Positions 36,472-45,316 of a stretch of 64,000 nucleotides of DNA are shown piece after piece. The stretch is from an uncultured Thalassolituus sp. (GTDB lineage: Bacteria; Pseudomonadota; Gammaproteobacteria; Pseudomonadales; Oceanobacteraceae): NCBI GenBank assembly GCA_913061435.1, contig CAJXUK010000002.1:1-64000 (forward strand), in the 5' to 3' direction. Position numbers and translations under genes: made by a program. The stretch's first letter is position 1, and every line of letters begins with the position of its first letter. The notes beneath the pieces are model-generated. The model worked only from the letters and a program-made list of their open reading frames with translations, did not search any database and was not told the DNA's origin.

Positions 36472-37026
36472 ATGAAATCTATTTGCGTTTTTTTAGGAGC
36501 CAACATGGGCTCCAACCCTATTTATGCGGAAACCATTCAGCGCTTAGGCACCGAGTTAGCCAAGCGCAAAATTACTTGTGTTTATGGCGGTTCTAATTCT
36601 GGCCTTATGAAAATTTTTGCCGACAGTGCATTAGCCGCCGGTGGTAAAGTGATTGGCGTTACCGTAAAAACCCTGCACGACAAAGAAATATTTCACAATG
36701 GTTTAACCGAGTTGCATGTCACCGACACCATGCAACAACGTAAAGCCATGATGGCCGAATTGGCAGAAGGGTTTATTACTTTCCCTGGTGGTTTGGGTAC
36801 TTTTGAGGAATTTTTCGAAATTTATACCGCAAAAAAATTGGGTTTTCATAACAAGCCTTGTGCACTACTTAATGTGAATAACTATTTTGCCCCTATGCTT
36901 TCCATGCTTAAAGAAGGTACAGAAGAAGGTTTTATTTTACCCACAGACAAGGATTTATTAATCGTCAGTGAATCCGTGCAAGATGTTTTGGCTAAGATGT
37001 TTGCTCATAACGATGCTATAGGATGA
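36472..37026 (+). CDS. LOG-family protein (nucleoside 5'-monophosphate phosphoribohydrolase)
   Basis: 184 residues, Rossmann-like fold with CVFLGANMGSNPIY, VYGGSNSGLMKIFAD and the LOG signature PGGLGTFEEFFE (about 108-119). Proteins of this family cleave cytokinin-type or AMP/GMP N-glycosidic bonds, releasing the base and ribose 5-phosphate. Cytoplasmic. A terminator hairpin follows at 37055. Confidence 0.88.
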   Translation: MKSICVFLGANMGSNPIYAETIQRLGTELAKRKITCVYGGSNSGLMKIFADSALAAGGKVIGVTVKTLHDKEIFHNGLTELHVTDTMQQRKAMMAELAEGFITFPGGLGTFEEFFEIYTAKKLGFHNKPCALLNVNNYFAPMLSMLKEGTEEGFILPTDKDLLIVSESVQDVLAKMFAHNDAIG

Positions 37027-37054
37027 GTACAAAATGAGCATAAAATGAACATAA

Positions 37055-37089
37055 AAAAAGGACCTAAGTTATTCACTTAGATCCCTTTT
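37055..37089 (+). terminator. Terminator after the LOG-family gene
   Basis: AAAAAGGACCTAAGT (37055-37069) pairs with ACTTAGATCCCTTTT (37075-37089) with one mismatch, A-rich upstream and T-rich at the end; more T tracts follow to 37104. Confidence 0.8.
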
Positions 37090-37108
37090 GGGTTTTAACT
37101 TTTTAAGT

Positions 37109-37130
37109 GCTTTGATTATTAAATCAAAGC
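37109..37130 (-). terminator. Hairpin at the end of orn
   Basis: GCTTTGATT (37109-37117) and AATCAAAGC (37122-37130) form a nine-base-pair stem four bases after the orn stop; on the leftward strand it is followed by ACTTAAAAAG and then T-poor DNA, so termination is probable but not textbook. Confidence 0.55.
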
Positions 37131-37133
37131 AAC

Positions 37134-37676
37134 TTAATTAGCTAAAAAGTGTTCGCGGTAGTATTTCATTTCTGATATCGACTCTAAAATATCATCCAAT
37201 GCCTTGTGAGATTCACTCTTTTTAAAGCCAGAAATTATTTCTGGTTTCCAACGCTTGGCCAGCTCTTTCAAAGTACTAACATCAATATTACGGTAGTGAA
37301 CAAATTCTTCCAAAATCGGCATTTGTTTCACTAAAAAGCGTCGGTCTTGGTGAATACTGTTCCCACACAAGGGGGAATGGCCTTTTTTGACGTATTGAGC
37401 AATAAAATCAAGGGTCTGCTGTTCAGCCTCGGCCATACTCACTTTACTCGCTTTAACACGGTCTACTAAGCCTGATTCGCCATGAGTTCTAACATTCCAA
37501 TCGTCCATCTTGGCAAGTTCTAACTCTGGCTGATGCACAGCAATAACGGGGCCTTCAGCGATAATATTTAGTTCATCATCAGTAATAATGGTGGCAATTT
37601 CTATAATGACATTGTCTTCTGGGTCTAGCCCTGTCATCTCTAAATCCATCCAAACCAAGGTATCTGTTCTACTCAT
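37134..37676 (-). CDS. orn: Oligoribonuclease
   Basis: 180 residues, DEDDh exonuclease: [21 protein letters not shown] at the N-terminus, [11 protein letters not shown] in the middle and [13 protein letters not shown] at the end. Degrades the last di- to pentanucleotides from RNA decay and the linear dinucleotide from c-di-GMP turnover. Divergent from rsgA with 74 bases between, a conserved arrangement in gammaproteobacteria. Confidence 0.95.
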   Translation of the reverse strand: MSRTDTLVWMDLEMTGLDPEDNVIIEIATIITDDELNIIAEGPVIAVHQPELELAKMDDWNVRTHGESGLVDRVKASKVSMAEAEQQTLDFIAQYVKKGHSPLCGNSIHQDRRFLVKQMPILEEFVHYRNIDVSTLKELAKRWKPEIISGFKKSESHKALDDILESISEMKYYREHFLAN

Positions 37677-37750
37677 TTTTTACTGCTCCTAATCAATTTA
37701 CCTAGTTTAGCAACTTGCGTCCTTCGCGGCCAACAACGACAATAGCGGCT

Positions 37751-38797
37751 ATGGCCAAACGAAAATTAAATAAACGCCAGCAATGGCGTATCGAAAAGAT
37801 TCAAAAAGAACGTACGGATCGTGCATCACGCAAAGAATCCGACATATCTGAAAAGCTAACTGGCAATGATTTAGGCCCTGAACAACAAGGCATCATCATT
37901 GCGCATTTTGGCACGCAGGTAGAAGTCGAATCTCTCGACAATGTTAACGAACATGGGGTTGGAGAAACCCGTCGTTGTCATATGCGGGCTAACCTAGGTT
38001 CTTTAGTAACCGGCGATAAGGTTGTCTTTCGCATGGACAAAGACGAGATCGGCGTGGTGGTTGCTATCTTGCCCCGCGTTAGTGAACTATCGCGGCCAAA
38101 TCCGTATAACGAAATCAAACCCGTTGCCGCCAACATTGACTTCATTGTCTTGGTAGTCGCTTGCGAACCCGTGGTGCACCCCAACCTAATTGACCGTTAT
38201 TTAGTTGCCGCCGAAAACTGCAATATTGAACCGATCATTCTATTAAATAAAACCGACCTGCTAGATGATGTTTCAGGCCCTTATATGCGCAACATGCTAA
38301 AGGACTATGAAAAGCTAGGTTACCAGACCATGACCCTGTCTATTAAGCAGGAAGATGGCCTAGAAGAACTTAAAGGCGTGCTTAACGATCGCATCAGTGT
38401 GTTTGTCGGCCAATCCGGCGTGGGCAAATCGAGTTTGATTCAAGTGTTATTGCCGGACCAAGAATTAAAAGTAGGAGCACTATCGGTTGCTAGCAAAAAA
38501 GGCCGCCATACCACGACCACTGCGCGCTTGTATCACTTCCCCGCAGGTGGTGATTTAATCGACTCTCCCGGAATTCGTGAGTTTGGTTTGTGGCACATGG
38601 AGCCTGATGATGTGTTGTATGGCTTTAAAGAATTACGCAATATGATTGGGCATTGTAAATTTCGTGACTGCAAACACGAGCTAGAGCCCAAGTGTGCGAT
38701 TCGTGAAAGCTTAGAGAGTGGCAAGATCAGTCAACTGCGTTTTGATAGCTATAAACGCATTCTGTCGACTTTGGGCGAATTTGATAAAGGGTTTTGA
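37751..38797 (+). CDS. rsgA: Ribosome small-subunit-dependent GTPase
   Basis: 348 residues from ATG at 37751 (MAKRKLNKRQQWRI fits the family start). N-terminal OB fold, then a circularly permuted GTPase: G4 NKTD precedes G1 GQSGVGKSSLI and G3 DSPGIREFG; a C-terminal zinc knuckle CKFRDCKHELEPKC. Helps mature the 30S subunit. Its last five codons and stop (FDKGF-stop) are the first copy of a tandem repeat that continues beyond the gene. Confidence 0.94.
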   Translation: MAKRKLNKRQQWRIEKIQKERTDRASRKESDISEKLTGNDLGPEQQGIIIAHFGTQVEVESLDNVNEHGVGETRRCHMRANLGSLVTGDKVVFRMDKDEIGVVVAILPRVSELSRPNPYNEIKPVAANIDFIVLVVACEPVVHPNLIDRYLVAAENCNIEPIILLNKTDLLDDVSGPYMRNMLKDYEKLGYQTMTLSIKQEDGLEELKGVLNDRISVFVGQSGVGKSSLIQVLLPDQELKVGALSVASKKGRHTTTTARLYHFPAGGDLIDSPGIREFGLWHMEPDDVLYGFKELRNMIGHCKFRDCKHELEPKCAIRESLESGKISQLRFDSYKRILSTLGEFDKGF

Positions 38798-38821
38798 TAA
38801 AGGGTTTTGATAAAGGGTTTT
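38783..38821. repeat. Tandem triplication, 13 bp x 3, at the end of rsgA
   Basis: GATAAAGGGTTTT occurs three times without interruption. Copy 1 is the coding end of rsgA including part of the stop; copies 2 and 3 lie downstream. Extra copies do not change the protein because the stop is in the first junction. Confidence 0.9.
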
Positions 38822-38851
38822 AATAATGGTTACTAGGCCAGAGCGTTTAGC

Positions 38852-39868
38852 TTACCAAAAAACTTCTTCTTCAGTAGGTGGCGTGTCGTAGGTATTATCG
38901 TCGCGCTCTCTATCTTGCTTTAAATTTTCGATCAGTGAGCCAGAAGTATTGATCACGGGTTCACGATCGTCATCCTGGGTCATTTCTTCATTGATGAACT
39001 GAGTGTTTGTACTGCCTGTACGAGACTCAATACCAGCTTGTGATTTTCTATTCAGCAAGACAATCGCGATACGACGATTAATATCACTTTCGGGGTTATT
39101 CACATCCAGCGGGGCGGTATCGCCCATACCCAGTATCTGTGCTATTTGTGTTTTTTCGATACCGGCTTCCATTAATGCCCGCCTTGCGGCGTTAGCTCGG
39201 CGAGCAGACAGCGCCCAATTAATATCACTTTCAGGGTTTTGAGTGGAATATGGATCGGCATCTGTGTGGCCGGTAATGGACAGCTTGTTTTCAACCGTCA
39301 TTAATAACGGTGCTAACTCATACAATATGTCTTCACTGTAGTATTTTAAGGTAGCACTGCCAACATTGAACATAGGCCGTTCAGTTTGATCAACAATCTG
39401 GATACGCAAACCTTCGGTGGTGATATCCAAGGTCATTTGATTTTTAAACGGACTTAACGTTGGGCTAGCGCCTATCTTCGCTTCAATTTCTTGCTTTAGT
39501 TGCTCTAAGCGACGGCGCTCTATTTGTTCAGCCAGACTTTCTATTTGCTCGGCTTGTAAAACTTTTTCGGGGTCAATCATGCGCGCTGCAGCATTGCTAT
39601 CTTCGGCATTAGGAGATCCGCCTAAATCAATGATATAGGCACTAGGAACTTTGTTACCTTCTTCAAAAGCGAGTGGATCTTGGAAATATCCAGCAATGGC
39701 GGCGCGTTCTTCTTCGTTAGTCGCATTCGTTAACCAAAGCACAATAAATAAGGCCATCATAGCAATAGCAAAATCGGCCATGGCAACTTTCCAAGCGCCG
39801 CCATGATCTTCGTGGCGGTTCTTTTTTACCCTACGAATGATAATATTTTGTTGGCCTAGGTTTTCCAT
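38852..39868 (-). CDS. motB: Flagellar stator protein MotB
   Basis: 338 residues. Single membrane helix with the proton-carrying Asp32 (MADFAIAMMALFIVLWLTNATN). Then a plug/linker and the C-terminal OmpA-like peptidoglycan domain (ITGHTDADPYSTQNPESDINWALSARRANAARRALMEAG, about 210-250). With MotA it makes the stator that drives flagellar rotation. A long acidic C-terminal tail after residue 285 is extra. Overlaps nothing: motA ends at the next base. Confidence 0.93.
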   Translation of the reverse strand: MENLGQQNIIIRRVKKNRHEDHGGAWKVAMADFAIAMMALFIVLWLTNATNEEERAAIAGYFQDPLAFEEGNKVPSAYIIDLGGSPNAEDSNAAARMIDPEKVLQAEQIESLAEQIERRRLEQLKQEIEAKIGASPTLSPFKNQMTLDITTEGLRIQIVDQTERPMFNVGSATLKYYSEDILYELAPLLMTVENKLSITGHTDADPYSTQNPESDINWALSARRANAARRALMEAGIEKTQIAQILGMGDTAPLDVNNPESDINRRIAIVLLNRKSQAGIESRTGSTNTQFINEEMTQDDDREPVINTSGSLIENLKQDRERDDNTYDTPPTEEEVFW

Positions 39869-40720
39869 TTAGCGATTCCGCACCTTGCTATCAACTTCCT
39901 CAAACGTTGGCCGACCTTCTGTAAATAAAGATTTACGCCCAAATTCAATGGCTAGCTGGGGAGCTAAGCCATTCATAGAAGCAACGATTGAAGCTTTAGC
40001 GGCGTCGTATAATTTGATTTCATCTTCAGCAATCTTCTTCATCCGAATACTGATCGGCCCAACTAGACCATATGAGAACAAAACCCCCATAAACGTTCCA
40101 ACTAATGCCGCAGCAACATGCTTACCAATAACCGCAGGGTCACCCCCGATCGAACCCATGGTAATCACGATACCCAAAACAGCAGCAACAATACCAAAGC
40201 CTGGTAATGCATCTGCTACCTTGCCTAATGCGTTAGCGGGTTGTTCTAGTTCGTGAAAACGTGCTTCAATTTCTTGATCCATAAGCGCTTCGAGCTCATG
40301 TGAGGCCAAATTACCCGATGTAATGATGCGAAAATAATCGGCGATAAACAAAGCCAAAGGTTGATTGTCTAAAATAGTAGGATAGCGCGCAAAAATGGCA
40401 CTGGAGTTTGGATTTTCAACATCCAACTCTATTGCCATCATGCCCTCGCGGCGAGATTTATTTAAAATATCATGGATCAATGCAAGCAAGTCTAAACACA
40501 TAGATTTATCGACTTTAGAACCCAACACAACCTGCGGCATCAGTTTTGCCGATTCACGAATTAAACGCAGTGGATTGGCAATTAAGTAAGCACCAATCGC
40601 CGCACCCACAATTATGAGTACCTCAAAAGGCTGCCATAAAGTCGCTAGTTGGCCATGGGATAAAACAAAACCCCAACCGACACTGCCAAAAACGACAATA
40701 ATTCCAATTATAAATAACAT
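39869..40720 (-). CDS. motA: Flagellar stator protein MotA
   Basis: 283 residues with four membrane segments (about 1-20, 34-52, 168-190, 200-222) and a large cytoplasmic loop. LPGFGIVAAVLGIVITMGSIGG and HVAAALVGTFMGVLFSYGLVGPI contain the conserved prolines and channel Thr. Proton type judged by length and similarity to E. coli MotA rather than PomA. Directly upstream of motB, gap zero. No other flagellar genes in the window. Confidence 0.93.
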   Translation of the reverse strand: MLFIIGIIVVFGSVGWGFVLSHGQLATLWQPFEVLIIVGAAIGAYLIANPLRLIRESAKLMPQVVLGSKVDKSMCLDLLALIHDILNKSRREGMMAIELDVENPNSSAIFARYPTILDNQPLALFIADYFRIITSGNLASHELEALMDQEIEARFHELEQPANALGKVADALPGFGIVAAVLGIVITMGSIGGDPAVIGKHVAAALVGTFMGVLFSYGLVGPISIRMKKIAEDEIKLYDAAKASIVASMNGLAPQLAIEFGRKSLFTEGRPTFEEVDSKVRNR

Positions 40721-40907
40721 TTAACAGTTTCCGATTGTTCTAGCGTGTGCCTCATTAATAACCTCTAATTATGCAGTTGCTTGAGCAGCTTTAGTAAGCT
40801 GTCTATAATTAATTTTTAGAGGCTATAAATGTTACTGAGTTTAATTAAAGTATATAGTTAATGTATAGTCATTAAAGGTCATATCTAAGGTTTTCTCAAA
40901 TTTACAG

Positions 40908-42548
40908 ATGACATTAAATACAAGTAAGACTCACTCAGCGCCGGATACTCTTGATTGGCAAGCAATACAAGAGTTTAAGGACTTGCCGATTTTGCCAACT
41001 ACGCGAACGGCTTTTCAGCGCTCGATGCATACTGCCAACCTGAGCTTTGAAGGCTTGGCTAAAATTGCAGAGCAAGATCCTGCTGTGTGCCTGCACATGT
41101 TACTTCGTATTTATGAGCGCAGCCCCAATAGCTTGGATCAAATAAGCTCTGCCGCAGGCTGCATTTCGCTTTTAGGCATGGAAGAAGTAGTTAGGCTTGT
41201 AAAAAACCTACCTGTATTAACCAGCCAGCCGATTGATCGCCATGAGATTAATTACATGACGCTATTGCACAGTGCGATTTTAGCTGGGCACATTGCGTCT
41301 CGTTGGGCAAATTTTAAATCTGGACTTAACCCGCACCAAGCTCAATGGTCGGCCATGCTAGCCAGTGCACCACTTTGGCCTTGGCAACTAAAACAAGTAA
41401 GCGCCAACCAAGCCAGTTTAGATCGGCTCACCGCAGGATCTGATATTATTCCAGCGTTGCAATTTGGTTATGGCAAGTTTTCTCCTACACCGTCGGTCAA
41501 CTGGCAAATGTTGGCTCAAAATTTAGCGCTACCTAAAACGTGTCAGTCTTTATGGCAAGGTCATCGCAACAATATCCTTAGCCTCCAAGAGTGCCATATT
41601 CTGCGCAAGCAACCACTTACTTTTATTGAAGATAGAGAACTTAAACTCAAATGCCAACAGCCAGAAGTATTGATATTTTTTGCTAACGCCCTTGCTACTC
41701 ATTACCGCTTTGGCAGCTCTCGTAATAAAAGTAAGCGTTGGCTTGCTCTGTGTGCACATTTTTTAAATAAAAACACTCTCGACATTCATCAAGAAACCTT
41801 AACTCTGATTTTACAAATGGCTCGACAAGGCCATGTTTCTTCTGCTGTTTTCAATTTGCTTACACCAAGCCACTGCCTAAGCTCTCTACAACCTCGGCGC
41901 TCTGTTGCAAAGCCGGTTCCTGCAAAAAGCAGCCATGTGATTAAAGACAGCAGCGTAATAACGAGCGATGTAAAAACTCGTGATGAAGATAGCCAGCAAA
42001 GACAAATGGATAAAGCGACAATTAAAACAGTGATCAAAGATTTACGTCACTCCCCTGCCAGTTTTGGCAACTGGCATAACCTAATCCATGCCGTACTTAA
42101 AACCATTATTAAGGGGATAGGCCTTGAGCATGCGTTTTTAATGGTGCGCAATACATTAGGCACAGCTGCTAAAGTTTATTACCACCAAGGGTTAATTGAG
42201 TCGGATCCTTTATGCAATTTTTCTATTTCATTAGACAAAAACAATATTTTTAAAACGCTGCTACAAAAACCAGTGAGCTTAATGATTACTCACGACAATC
42301 GCGACAGAATGCTAAAAGGAATAACTCCCGCGCAAAAAGCCATGCTACCGCAACAATTTATGATGACGTCGCTTTTTTCTAACGAACGCCCAATCGGTAT
42401 TATTTTTGCCGACGCCAAAGGGTCCGCTGCGGGAGAAGAGATTAAAGCAGAAGAATACAACGCATTTAAATCTCTTTGTAATGCGACCTCAAGCAGCCTA
42501 GGAATCATTTCTAACAGCAAGAAAAAACAAAACGATTCCTCACCCTGA
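40908..42548 (+). CDS. HDOD-domain protein with C-terminal GAF-like domain
   Basis: 546 residues. The N-terminal HDOD-type helical domain (about 15-215: FKDLPILPTTRTAFQRSMH, LAKIAEQDPAVCLHMLLRIYERSP, AAGCISLLGMEEVVRLVKNLP) lacks HD catalytic residues. The C-terminal part (about 365-540: HNLIHAVLKTIIKGIGLEHAFLMVRN, SLFSNERPIGIIFADAKG) looks like a GAF sensor domain. Such proteins occur next to motAB and rhdA in pseudomonads and are thought to be signalling adaptors. Divergent from motA. Confidence 0.8.
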   Translation: MTLNTSKTHSAPDTLDWQAIQEFKDLPILPTTRTAFQRSMHTANLSFEGLAKIAEQDPAVCLHMLLRIYERSPNSLDQISSAAGCISLLGMEEVVRLVKNLPVLTSQPIDRHEINYMTLLHSAILAGHIASRWANFKSGLNPHQAQWSAMLASAPLWPWQLKQVSANQASLDRLTAGSDIIPALQFGYGKFSPTPSVNWQMLAQNLALPKTCQSLWQGHRNNILSLQECHILRKQPLTFIEDRELKLKCQQPEVLIFFANALATHYRFGSSRNKSKRWLALCAHFLNKNTLDIHQETLTLILQMARQGHVSSAVFNLLTPSHCLSSLQPRRSVAKPVPAKSSHVIKDSSVITSDVKTRDEDSQQRQMDKATIKTVIKDLRHSPASFGNWHNLIHAVLKTIIKGIGLEHAFLMVRNTLGTAAKVYYHQGLIESDPLCNFSISLDKNNIFKTLLQKPVSLMITHDNRDRMLKGITPAQKAMLPQQFMMTSLFSNERPIGIIFADAKGSAAGEEIKAEEYNAFKSLCNATSSSLGIISNSKKKQNDSSP

Positions 42549-42569
42549 CCGTAAGGTTAACCCTGAGTT

Positions 42570-42605
42570 CAATTAAGAGTGCAATTAAGAGTACAATTAA
42601 GAGTA
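42570..42605. repeat. Tandem triplication, 12 bp x 3, upstream of rhdA
   Basis: CAATTAAGAGT followed by G or A occurs three times in a row, about 40 bases upstream of the rhdA start. It lies where the promoter or leader would be, so copy number could influence expression. Confidence 0.9.
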
Positions 42606-42644
42606 GAATGAGTTAACTTTATAATATTTTTTATAGCAGGCCTT

Positions 42645-43478
42645 ATGTCGATCTACCCTCTTTTGTTAGAACCAGAAGATTTACAGCCTTTATTGCACAA
42701 CGCTGACCTATTGATCATTGATCAAAGCTCCCTAGAGCACTATTTAACTGGCCATGTTCCTGGCGCAGTTCATTTAGATTTTAAACAATTACAATTGGGC
42801 GAACAGCCGACTCCTGGTGCACTACCACCTATTGAACAATTGAATCATGTGTTTTCTGAACTTGGTTTAACTGCTGACAAACATGTCATAGCCTATGATG
42901 ATGAAGGAGGTGGTTGGGCAGGTCGTTTAATTTGGGCTTTGGATATGATTGGCCATTCTCGTTATTCCTATTTGAATGGCGGTATTCATGCATGGCTACA
43001 AGCAGGATTAGAAACCGAAAACAATATAAAAGCTATCCAGCCCAGTAACTATGTTGTGACCTCACTGGATAGCCGCTTTACGCTTACTAAAGAACAAGTT
43101 TTGGCGCGTCTCAACGATATAGACAGCGGTGACTTTGCTATTTGGGATGCTCGATCTGCTGCTGAATATCGCGGTGAAAAAGTGTTTGCTGCGCGCGGTG
43201 GGCACATTCCAGGGGCGGTTAATTATGAATGGACTCTGGGCATGGACTCAACCCGCGGATTACGTATTAATGAGTTAACAAAATTTGATGATTTATTGAA
43301 TTCATTGGGTTTAACTGCAGACAAACATATTATGACTCACTGCCAAACGCATCATCGTTCTGGTTTTACATATCTTGTGGGTAAAATATTAGGACGAAAC
43401 ATTAGTGCTTATGCTGGCTCTTGGTCTGAATGGGGCAACGATGCCAATACGCCTATTAATACGGGTAGTAAGCCCTAG
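42645..43478 (+). CDS. rhdA: Thiosulfate sulfurtransferase (rhodanese)
   Basis: 277 residues, two rhodanese domains. The second has the active-site loop CQTHHRS with catalytic Cys233, the same loop as Azotobacter RhdA; the first has an inactive version. DARSAAEYRGEKVFAARGGHIPGAVNYEW is the conserved CH2A region. Transfers sulfane sulfur from thiosulfate to cyanide or other thiophiles. Same order rhdA-psd as in pseudomonads. Confidence 0.93.
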   Translation: MSIYPLLLEPEDLQPLLHNADLLIIDQSSLEHYLTGHVPGAVHLDFKQLQLGEQPTPGALPPIEQLNHVFSELGLTADKHVIAYDDEGGGWAGRLIWALDMIGHSRYSYLNGGIHAWLQAGLETENNIKAIQPSNYVVTSLDSRFTLTKEQVLARLNDIDSGDFAIWDARSAAEYRGEKVFAARGGHIPGAVNYEWTLGMDSTRGLRINELTKFDDLLNSLGLTADKHIMTHCQTHHRSGFTYLVGKILGRNISAYAGSWSEWGNDANTPINTGSKP

Positions 43479-43488
43479 TTTTACCGAA

Positions 43489-43536
43489 TAACATTAACAG
43501 CAACTAACATTAACAGTAACTAACATTAACAACGAT
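43489..43536. repeat. Tandem triplication, 16 bp x 3, between rhdA and psd
   Basis: TAACATTAACAGCAAC, TAACATTAACAGTAAC and TAACATTAACAACGAT follow one another, and a fourth partial match (TAACATCG) trails. It lies about 40 bases before the psd start. Confidence 0.88.
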
Positions 43537-43573
43537 TAACATCGACTTTTAACTTTTATTACGGGATTTTATT

Positions 43574-44452
43574 GTGACAACTTCTGTTAAAGATAAGCTA
43601 TTTATTGCTTTCCAATACATTGTTCCTCAGCACCTGCTTTCTCACCTAGTGGGTTGGTTAGCAGAAACGCGCATTAACTGGATTAAAAATTTGTTTATCG
43701 GCAAATTCATTAAACAGTTCAACGTTAATATGGATGAAGCTAAACGCCAACGACCTGATGAGTTTGAGAACTTTAACGATTTTTTTACGCGTGAACTGAA
43801 AGACGGCTTACGCCCTGTTGATACTAACAGCAATGCAATTGTATCACCCGCCGATGGCGCAATTAGCCAATTAGGCCCGATTGAGAATGGCCGTGTATTT
43901 CAAGCAAAAGGCCAAGATTATTCATTAATCGAGTTACTTGGCGGCGATAATAATACCGCCAATGATTTTATGGGCGGTCAGTTTGCCACGATTTATTTAT
44001 CCCCTAAAGATTATCATCGCCTACATATGCCGGTAACCGGCACACTACGAGAGATGATTTATGTACCGGGTGATTTATTTTCAGTTAACCAGACCACCGC
44101 AGAAAATGTTCCACGATTATTCTCGCGTAATGAGCGTGTTGTGGCGATTTTTGATACTGAATTAGGGCCAATGGCACTGGTATTAGTAGGAGCAATGATT
44201 GTTGCTGGCATCGAAACAACTTGGGCTGGCAGAATCACACCTTTTGATCGCCGTGTTCGTTCAGTTAAATATCCTACACAAGGCGATATCCAAGCACCTC
44301 TGACGATCGAAAAAGGCGAAGAAATGGGCCGTTTCTTTTTAGGATCTACGATTGTGGTGTGTTTTGGTAAAGACAAAATGCATTGGTTAGAAGACATGAA
44401 AGCCGAACGACCTTTACGTCTTGGCGAAAGCATTGGTTTAACCTTGGAATAA
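43574..44452 (+). CDS. psd: Phosphatidylserine decarboxylase proenzyme
   Basis: 292 residues from a GTG start. The C-terminal LGST motif (RFFLGSTIVV) marks self-cleavage between Gly257 and Ser258, giving the alpha chain with the pyruvoyl group. HRLHMPVTG contributes the active-site His. Makes phosphatidylethanolamine at the inner membrane. Followed by a terminator shared with the convergent ABC-transporter operon. Confidence 0.95.
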   Translation: MTTSVKDKLFIAFQYIVPQHLLSHLVGWLAETRINWIKNLFIGKFIKQFNVNMDEAKRQRPDEFENFNDFFTRELKDGLRPVDTNSNAIVSPADGAISQLGPIENGRVFQAKGQDYSLIELLGGDNNTANDFMGGQFATIYLSPKDYHRLHMPVTGTLREMIYVPGDLFSVNQTTAENVPRLFSRNERVVAIFDTELGPMALVLVGAMIVAGIETTWAGRITPFDRRVRSVKYPTQGDIQAPLTIEKGEEMGRFFLGSTIVVCFGKDKMHWLEDMKAERPLRLGESIGLTLE

Positions 44453-44492
44453 AATAGAAATAATAATCCGTTTATTTTCTGGTTATTTTACT

Positions 44493-44526
44493 AAGCCCTT
44501 ATGTGTGTTTAATAAGGGCTTTTTTA
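44493..44526. terminator. Terminator between psd and the convergent ABC-transporter operon
   Basis: AAGCCCTTA (44493-44501) pairs with TAAGGGCTT (44513-44521), followed by a T run to 44525. The leftward strand has an A-rich, less ideal counterpart. Confidence 0.88.
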
Positions 44527-44542
44527 TAAGCGCTAAATAAGA

Positions 44543-45316
44543 TTAATGCGAGTTATAAATAAAAATACAATCATCACCATCGATAATTTTTTTGGCCTGT
44601 ACATTAAATACATCACTAATTAATGATTCGGTTATTACCTCTTTTGTCGGACCTTGAGCCACTAATTTTCCTTCTTTTAATAACCACACTTCATCCGCCA
44701 ATCGCAGCGCCTGATTTAAATCATGCAAGACAATAACAACACAATGTCCTTCTTTGGCGGCTTGCAAGCACACTCGCTGTAACTGCTGTTGATGCTCTAG
44801 ATCCAAGCTACTACTTGGTTCATCTAATAACCAAATACCACGCCCAGAGTTGGTAGGTTTCATATTTTGTAGCTGCAAAAAGGTGCGCGCAATATGGCAA
44901 CGCTGTTGCTCACCACCCGATAACTGGCGAAAATCTTTTTGTGCTAACGCCTCAATACCCCAGGTTTTAATTAAGGCATTTATTTGCTGACGCTGCTCTA
45001 AACGTGTGAGCTGAAAAGGTAAGGTTGCTAAAGACAGTATTTCTTCTACTGTTAGCGGAAACTGAAGCTGACTGTGCTGCGGTAAATACGCCAAATTTTG
45101 CGCCAACGTCTCAGCGCAATAATGTTCAATCTCTTGACCTTTTAAAGACACCGCACCGGCACAGCTTAATAAGCCAGCCATGGCTTGAATCAAGGTGGAT
45201 TTGCCAGCTCCGTTTGGCCCTAACAATGCAATGATTTTTCCGCTACGCAGTTCTCCTGATATGGAATCAAGTACACGCTTACCATTGCGTGAAAAATTGA
45301 GTTGTTTTAACGTCAT
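44543..45316 (-). CDS. FecE/HmuV-type ABC transporter ATPase
   Basis: 257 residues: Walker A LLGPNGAGKSTLI (about 34-46), signature LSGGEQQR, Walker B GIWLLDEPSSSLD, and H-loop VVIVLHDLNQAL. Energises import of iron-siderophore, haem or cobalamin; the substrate cannot be told. The start at 45316 overlaps the permease stop (TAATG), and the apparent 80-residue upstream extension of the reading frame is antisense-free shadow of the permease gene and not coding. No periplasmic binding protein or TonB receptor is adjacent. Confidence 0.87.
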   Translation of the reverse strand: MTLKQLNFSRNGKRVLDSISGELRSGKIIALLGPNGAGKSTLIQAMAGLLSCAGAVSLKGQEIEHYCAETLAQNLAYLPQHSQLQFPLTVEEILSLATLPFQLTRLEQRQQINALIKTWGIEALAQKDFRQLSGGEQQRCHIARTFLQLQNMKPTNSGRGIWLLDEPSSSLDLEHQQQLQRVCLQAAKEGHCVVIVLHDLNQALRLADEVWLLKEGKLVAQGPTKEVITESLISDVFNVQAKKIIDGDDCIFIYNSH